Below are positions 6,295 to 11,386 of a stretch of 11,386 bases of DNA, in pieces. Location: the NCBI GenBank assembly GCA_016946835.1, contig JACVTC010000702.1:1-11386 (forward strand), written 5' to 3'. The stretch comes from Neocallimastix lanati (nom. inval.) (taxonomy: Eukaryota; Neocallimastigomycota; Neocallimastigomycetes; Neocallimastigales; Neocallimastigaceae). The notes below the pieces were generated by a model. That model did not search any database, had not been told where the DNA came from, and saw only the letters and a list, made by a program, of their open reading frames with translations. Both the position numbers and the translations under genes were made by a program. Every line of letters starts with the position of its first letter. Position 1 is the stretch's first letter.

Positions 6295-9200
6295 ATGAAA
6301 GAAAATAATGATAATAATAAAAGTATTGTGAAGGAGAATAATAAAGTAATTGATTTAACAAAGGTGTTAATTAGTAAAGATAAAGATACTCAAAAAGAAA
6401 ATAAAAGTGCTAGAGTATCTAGGAAAATTAAGATGCAATCGGGGGAAGAAGAATATGATATTCTTAAAGATTTAAATTCTGCCCATTGCAATATTACTTT
6501 TGGACAGTTATTGGATGCTGCTCCAAAATTAAGATATAAGGTGTCACAGGGTATTAAATTGGATAGGGACCAATCTAATATCTCTGGGGTGTTGGATAAT
6601 GTGTCAGCCACGACTGTAGTCGTTAATAACATAGATCACACTTATAAAAGTAAAGGTAACGAACCATGTGAAGAGGATATTGCCATGGTTGATGTTACAG
6701 TTGAAGGTGTTTCGGGGAAGGCTTTAATTGATTCATGTAGTAATTTAAGTATAATTACTCAACAATTTTTAGATAAGCTTCCGTCCGAATATGAACCTAT
6801 TGATATTAGTCGTGGCAGAATTAGGTTGGCAACTAAGAATGATGATTACTCGGAAGGTTATATCATTCGGGTGCCAGTAAAGATTAATAATCTTGTATTA
6901 ATGGTTAATTGTAGAATAGTAGAAAAGGAGGATCCTTTTTACGATATTCTAATTAACTTAAAAACCCAAATTGATTATAATTTGTTTATCCACCCCATTT
7001 TATATAGTTTGTGTCAAATTACTCCTGAGGGAGTAATTGACGTTATTGCACCTATTAATAATGATTATGAAGATGAAGAAAAGTTGTTGTGTATGATTAA
7101 GGCTTTGGATGAAGATTCCAAAAAGAATGATTTAAAGAAAATTGAAGGATTATCTCCAAAGCAATATATTCATCATGAAATTTTCCTAAATACTTTAAAT
7201 GAAAAATATAAAGATGAAATAATTAAAATTCTGGAGGAGAACTTAGAAATAGTTGCTACTTCTTCAGAAGAATTAACACCTTCTGATCTTCCTCCACATA
7301 AGATTAATTTAATTCCTGGTGCGAAACCAGTTAAGCAAAGGTGCTATAGATTAGTTAAATTTAAGTCGGATATACTTAAGGAGGAATTAATTAAATTAAT
7401 TAATAAGAAATTAATTGAACCTTCTTGTTCCGAATGGTCATCGCCAATAGTGTTAGTACCGAAGAAGAACGGTAAATGGCGATTATGTATTGATTATCGT
7501 AAGGTTAATGATTTAACAGTTAAAGATTCTTATTCATTACCTTACATTGATGAGATATTTGATAGTTTAGATGGGGCACAGATTTTTACAACAATGGATC
7601 TTTACTCTGGTTATCATCAAATTTTGATGGATGAGGAAAGTGTAGAAATTACCACCTTCACCACAAAATTTGGTAACTACCAATTCAAGGTTATGCCTTT
7701 TGGTTTAACCGGAGCCCCAGCTACATTTCAAAGGGAAATGAATAGGATTCTTTTCCCATTTATAGGAAAGTTTGTTTTTAACTTTATAGATGATATTTTA
7801 ATATACTCTAAGAGTATAGAAGAACATATAAGCCACATTAGGCAAGTGTTGGAAGTATTTCGCCAACACAAATTAAAAATTAACATTGAAAAATGTGCCT
7901 TTATGCAGACTGAAGTAGAAGTCTTAGGTCATAAGGCATCAGTGAAAGGTTTAAGTCCCCAGGATAGCAAAATTAAGGCTATCAAGGAGTGGGTAGCACC
8001 TGTTGATGTTCATGAATTACGATCTTTTCTTGGAGCAGTAGAATATTATAGAAACTTTATTGATAAATATGCCCAAATCTCTGCTCCTTTATGTAAATTA
8101 TTAAGAAAGAATGTTAAATATAAATGGAATAATGAACATCAACAAAGTTTTGATCTGTTAAAAGAAAAATTAATAAATGCTCCAATTTTAAAATATCCAA
8201 GTTTTAATCAAAGGTTTATAATTAGAACGGATGCTTCCTATGAAGGTATTGGAGGAGTATTACTCCAAGAAGATTTAGAAACCAAAAAGGAACATCCAGT
8301 TCATTATATAAGTAGAAGTTTAAGTAAAGCCGAGAAAAATTATGGCATTACTGACTTGGAAGGAGCTGCATTAATTTATTGTATTACTAAGTTGAAATCT
8401 TATATATTAGGAAATCCTAATAAAACAGTAGTAATAACAGATCATAAACCATTAATCAGTTTCTTTAAAAATAAGGAACCTAATAATGCTAGGCAAGCAA
8501 GGTGGTGCTTAACTGTTAGTACCCTTGGTGTTGAAATTCAATATCAAATGGGTAAGAAAAATGTGTTAGCCGATGCATTATCTAGGATGAAGAAAAGAGA
8601 TGATTCTGTGGTATTGGCAACTAAGTTAACTTCAAAGGAAGAAGAAGAGTTGCTTTCTAAAACTATTAAAGACTTTATAAATGAAAAATTTGTTACGATA
8701 GATGGTGAAAATTACTTTGTTGATGGTAATGACTATCGTAAATTAATTACGGATCAAACGGAAAGAGTAAAACTTATTTTAGAAGCCCATAAGATAGGTC
8801 ATGAGGGATACTATAAGACTTATCAAAGGCTTCGTAAAAGTTTTTATTGGAATAATATGGTGATGGATATTAAAAGAGTGGTGCAAAGTTGTGACAAGTG
8901 TCAGTTGAATAGGTCACAACCATATCCAGAACCTACAGAAAATATTCCAACTAAAGTAGAAGGTCCTTTTATACATTTGGGTTTAGATATTATTGGACCT
9001 TTGATTAAAACTAAAAATAATAATCAATATATAATGGTTGTGGTGGATTACTTCACCAAATGGGTTGAAGCAGAACCCACGGAAAATATAACATCACAGG
9101 ATGTGATTAAGTTCTTAATTAATGTGTTTGCTCGTCATGGTGTTCCACAGGTAATAACAACTGACAATGGTGTTCAGTTCACCTCGGACATGACGAAAAT

Positions 9201-9807
9201 ATTTTTAGATCTCTATGATGTATATGTGAAGTTTATTTCCACATATCATCCAGAAAGTAATGGACTTACGGAAAACCGTAATAAAGAGATCGGAAAGTTA
9301 TTGAGGTTGTTGGGTTCTAAGAATAAGGATTGGGATGAAGTTTTACCATCCGCCTTATGGGCTCTTAGAACTACCAAAAATAAGGTAACAAAACATTCAA
9401 GTTTTGAGTTGGTTTATGGTAGGGAAGATCAGCAGCCTTTTGATATTGCTGCTAGACCTACCAAGGATATTAATAAGTCATCGGATGAAGTGTTGTTAGA
9501 AAAATTTATAAATCATTACCGATGGACTTTAGAAGCAGCCGAAAATGTTAAAAATGCAAATAAGTATTGGGCTGCTAGAAGAGAGGAAAAGAATAGTTTG
9601 AATGAAGGAAAAAGAATTAGGGAAGGTGATTTAGTTCTAGTTAGAAATTTTTCAAGAACTAAACTAGAACCTTATTTTGTTGGTCCTCTTAAAGTTATAA
9701 AAAAACAATTTAATACGGTTACCTTGGCTGATCCAAATTCTGGAATTCAAATGAATAGGAATGTTCATTTGAAGAATATAGTCAAGTATAACTCAGCTTC
9801 GATGTAG
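6295..9807 (+). CDS. pol: Pol polyprotein: protease, reverse transcriptase, RNase H, integrase
   Basis: 1170 residues from the first ATG; the frame is open upstream to 6175 and was formerly continuous with the 4982-5440 segment. An Asn/Lys-rich leader and an NITFGQLL motif precede the protease, with LIDSCS (D146) and a DILINL strand near residue 217. The third active-site residue is Cys, not the usual Gly. RT (about 332-545) has D435 in TMDLYSGYHQI and the catalytic pair D499-D500 in FIDD, plus MPFGLTGAPATFQ. RNase H (about 636-766) keeps D646, E689, D716 and D760. Integrase has the HHCC zinc finger (H832, H836, C866, C869), catalytic D898, D957 and E993 with 35 residues between the last two, and a GPY/F-like module near G1130. 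No chromodomain follows. These enzymes copy the RNA to DNA and insert it. All catalytic residues except the protease variant are intact. Present translation start is uncertain because the normal Gag fusion route is blocked by the inserted LTR. Confidence 0.95.
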   Translation: MKENNDNNKSIVKENNKVIDLTKVLISKDKDTQKENKSARVSRKIKMQSGEEEYDILKDLNSAHCNITFGQLLDAAPKLRYKVSQGIKLDRDQSNISGVLDNVSATTVVVNNIDHTYKSKGNEPCEEDIAMVDVTVEGVSGKALIDSCSNLSIITQQFLDKLPSEYEPIDISRGRIRLATKNDDYSEGYIIRVPVKINNLVLMVNCRIVEKEDPFYDILINLKTQIDYNLFIHPILYSLCQITPEGVIDVIAPINNDYEDEEKLLCMIKALDEDSKKNDLKKIEGLSPKQYIHHEIFLNTLNEKYKDEIIKILEENLEIVATSSEELTPSDLPPHKINLIPGAKPVKQRCYRLVKFKSDILKEELIKLINKKLIEPSCSEWSSPIVLVPKKNGKWRLCIDYRKVNDLTVKDSYSLPYIDEIFDSLDGAQIFTTMDLYSGYHQILMDEESVEITTFTTKFGNYQFKVMPFGLTGAPATFQREMNRILFPFIGKFVFNFIDDILIYSKSIEEHISHIRQVLEVFRQHKLKINIEKCAFMQTEVEVLGHKASVKGLSPQDSKIKAIKEWVAPVDVHELRSFLGAVEYYRNFIDKYAQISAPLCKLLRKNVKYKWNNEHQQSFDLLKEKLINAPILKYPSFNQRFIIRTDASYEGIGGVLLQEDLETKKEHPVHYISRSLSKAEKNYGITDLEGAALIYCITKLKSYILGNPNKTVVITDHKPLISFFKNKEPNNARQARWCLTVSTLGVEIQYQMGKKNVLADALSRMKKRDDSVVLATKLTSKEEEELLSKTIKDFINEKFVTIDGENYFVDGNDYRKLITDQTERVKLILEAHKIGHEGYYKTYQRLRKSFYWNNMVMDIKRVVQSCDKCQLNRSQPYPEPTENIPTKVEGPFIHLGLDIIGPLIKTKNNNQYIMVVVDYFTKWVEAEPTENITSQDVIKFLINVFARHGVPQVITTDNGVQFTSDMTKIFLDLYDVYVKFISTYHPESNGLTENRNKEIGKLLRLLGSKNKDWDEVLPSALWALRTTKNKVTKHSSFELVYGREDQQPFDIAARPTKDINKSSDEVLLEKFINHYRWTLEAAENVKNANKYWAARREEKNSLNEGKRIREGDLVLVRNFSRTKLEPYFVGPLKVIKKQFNTVTLADPNSGIQMNRNVHLKNIVKYNSASM

Positions 9808-9817
9808 CTTGAGTTTT

Positions 9818-9825
9818 AGAGGGGG
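9818..9825 (+). promoter_or_regulatory. Polypurine tract for plus-strand synthesis
   Basis: AGAGGGGG lies 11 bp after the pol stop and 5 bp (CATCA) before the 3' LTR. In LTR elements this RNase H-resistant purine run primes plus-strand DNA. Position and composition fit. The 5-bp gap before the LTR is slightly longer than in many families. Confidence 0.85.
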
Positions 9826-9830
9826 CATCA

Positions 9831-10846
9831 TGGTAAAGAATGAATTAATAACCTTTATTTTATTATTAATAATTCTTTACTAAATTGTACTTTCCTATAT
9901 TCTTGATAACCTAAACTTAATAATAAAATTTAATTTATTTTAATATAAATTAATTTTAACTTGTAAATAATGTAAATAAATTTTAATTAATTACTTTATT
10001 GTTATATTATTAAATATATGTATATTAAAATACAATTGTAAATATTAAAATTATACTTTTAAGATACTAAACTATTAAAACTATTAATTAAATATTATTA
10101 TAAAAATTATTATAAAATTATTAAAATTATTAATTAAATATTATTCTAAAAATTATTATAAATTATTAATATTATAAAATTATTAAAATTATTAAATATT
10201 ATTATAAAAATTTATTTATTATAACTATTAAATATTATTATAAAATTATTAAGATTATTAATTAAATTTATTATTAAAAATTATTATTAAAAATTTTTAC
10301 TTATTATAAAAATTATTATTTAAATATTATCAAATTTATTAATTAAATATTATAAAAATTTTATTTTATTTTGAAAATAATTACAAGTATTATTTAAAAT
10401 AATTAAAGATTATTAAATTTATTATATTAATCTTTAAAAACAATTTATTTAACTTAAAAATATCAAAGAAAATAGTAAAAACTATTTTCTATATATTTAT
10501 TTTATAATTATTTTTAATTAAATTATATTTGAATATTATATTATTATATTTATAAAAATTAAAACAAAAATGAATTATTGATATAAAATTAATTCAATAA
10601 TTCTATAAAATTACTTAAATTATAAACAATTAATTATACTTTAAATTTATAAAAAAATATAAATATTGTAACAATTTCTTAAAAATTAAATGTGTGTACT
10701 TTAAATAATAAAATTTTATATTAATAAAAAAAAAATAAATAACTTTTAATAAAGAATTATTTTTTTTTTATTTAAAATCAAAGCAGGGTAATACCCGTCC
10801 CCCCTGCTTGATTTTAAATATCTAAGTGTCAACCCCGAGTCTACCA
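9831..10846 (+). repeat. 3' LTR of the main element
   Basis: 1016 bp, TGGTA to TACCA, collinear with 1472-2487 and identical to it by eye apart from two single-base indels. Such similarity means little time since insertion, because both LTRs are copied from one template at integration. Sequence after it (CTGAA) does not match the 5 bp before the 5' LTR (CAGTT). Confidence 0.97.
10748..10819 (+). terminator. Putative poly(A) signal and hairpin of the 3' LTR
   Basis: This is the exact counterpart of 2389-2460: AATAAA at 10748-10753, a T run, then the 18-pair stem at 10770-10819 with the GCAGGG/CCCTGC core. In the 3' LTR this is where the element's RNA would be expected to end. The role in 3' end formation is inferred from position and the AATAAA. 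Confidence 0.5.
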
Positions 10847-11297
10847 CTGAAGATTTCGTTACAATACATAAAATCAAAACTAACCTTAGCCAAGTTTAAT
10901 AATAATTTAATAAAAAAAAAAATTAATTAATTAATTAATTAAAACAAATAAATTACACTTAAAAATTACATTAATACTCAGATATGAAAGAAATATTATA
11001 TATTTTTCAAAATAAAAATATTAAGATTAAATTTAAAATAAAATAATTAGTTTTATAATAATTTTTATAATTAATTTTATAATTAAATAATAATTTTATA
11101 ATAACAAAATTTATTAATTTAAATAACAAAATATTTTTAATTATTTTTATAATAAACAAATTTATTTATTTTATTATTAAATATTTATTTTATTATTAAT
11201 TTTATTACTTTATTTTATTTAATTATTCTTTTTATTTATAAATTATAAATAGTTTAATTTTAAAGAAAAATATAAATACTTGTAAATATTTCATGTA

Positions 11298-11329
<32 letters not shown>

Positions 11330-11386
11330 ATTTTATAATTTTAATAATCACTTTAAATTTTGTAATGTTTAATAAATTTTAAAAAA
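10847..11386 (+). other. AT-rich flank, no gene seen
   Basis: No convincing reading frame, RNA gene or LTR end is visible. It contains an A run near 10912-10922, (AATT)5 at 10921-10940 and (ATT)8 at 11301-11324. Composition is like intergenic DNA of an AT-rich eukaryote. Confidence 0.7.

Larger units (their letters stand above)
1472..10846 (+). mobile_element. Full-length Ty3/Gypsy LTR retrotransposon (9375 bp), with a nested solo LTR
   Basis: The element has two 1016-bp LTRs, a PBS 4 bp inside the left LTR, gag with a zinc knuckle, pol in the order protease, reverse transcriptase, RNase H, integrase, and a polypurine tract just before the right LTR. RT before integrase defines Ty3/Gypsy (Metaviridae-type) order. 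There is no envelope gene and no chromodomain. The LTRs are almost identical, so the insertion is recent. Its own pol frame is split by the solo LTR at 5436-6206. The flanks do not match as a target duplication (CAGTT before, CTGAA after), which suggests recombination, rearrangement or an assembly join. Confidence 0.96.

Noticed and set aside
6390-6632. 80-codon minus-strand frame opposite pol
   Set aside because: It lies fully within the pol frame, which shows clear family motifs; no features of its own.

Overview
The window is extremely A+T-rich, with long A/T homopolymers, Asn-rich reading frames and trinucleotide microsatellites. Almost all of it is retrotransposon DNA: I see no host gene. 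The genome type fits an AT-rich eukaryote. An early-diverging fungus such as an anaerobic gut fungus (Neocallimastigomycota) is my best guess, because the Pol sequence (including an ITFGQLL motif ahead of the protease) resembles fungal Ty3/Gypsy elements; this is inference.

Layout. Positions 1-466 and 474-1468 look like two older, diverged LTRs of one family, the first cut by the window edge. Positions 1472-10846 are a nearly intact, young Ty3/Gypsy LTR retrotransposon. It has two 1016-bp LTRs that differ by eye only by two one-base indels, a tRNA primer-binding site, a 1.5-kb leader, gag, pol in RT-RNase H-integrase order, and a polypurine tract. The leader holds about 700 bp of GAA-type repeats, a GC-richer block with hairpins, and a run of 45 A. 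Positions 10847-11386 are plain AT-rich flank.

How the genes work together. gag (4029-4985) ends at a TGA that directly follows TTTAAAT, a canonical -1 slippery heptamer in the correct phase. Six bases later a sequence begins that can fold into an H-type pseudoknot. The -1 frame beyond it (to 5440) contains no ATG, so ribosomal frameshifting is its obvious route of expression. That frame is cut by a second, nested element: a 771-bp solo LTR (5436-6206) with TGTAAAG/CTTTACA ends and a perfect 5-bp target duplication TAATG. On the far side of the duplication the pol frame resumes in register. The element was therefore built as Gag followed by a -1 frameshift into one continuous Pol frame, and a later LTR insertion split it. 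The inserted LTR has a TATA-like box 287 bp upstream of the first pol ATG and could act as a new promoter.

Other oddities: the protease motif reads Asp-Ser-Cys-Ser where Gly is expected at the third position; Gag carries an Asp-rich expansion; the main element has no matching target-site duplication; and three different LTRs here each start with a terminal hairpin.
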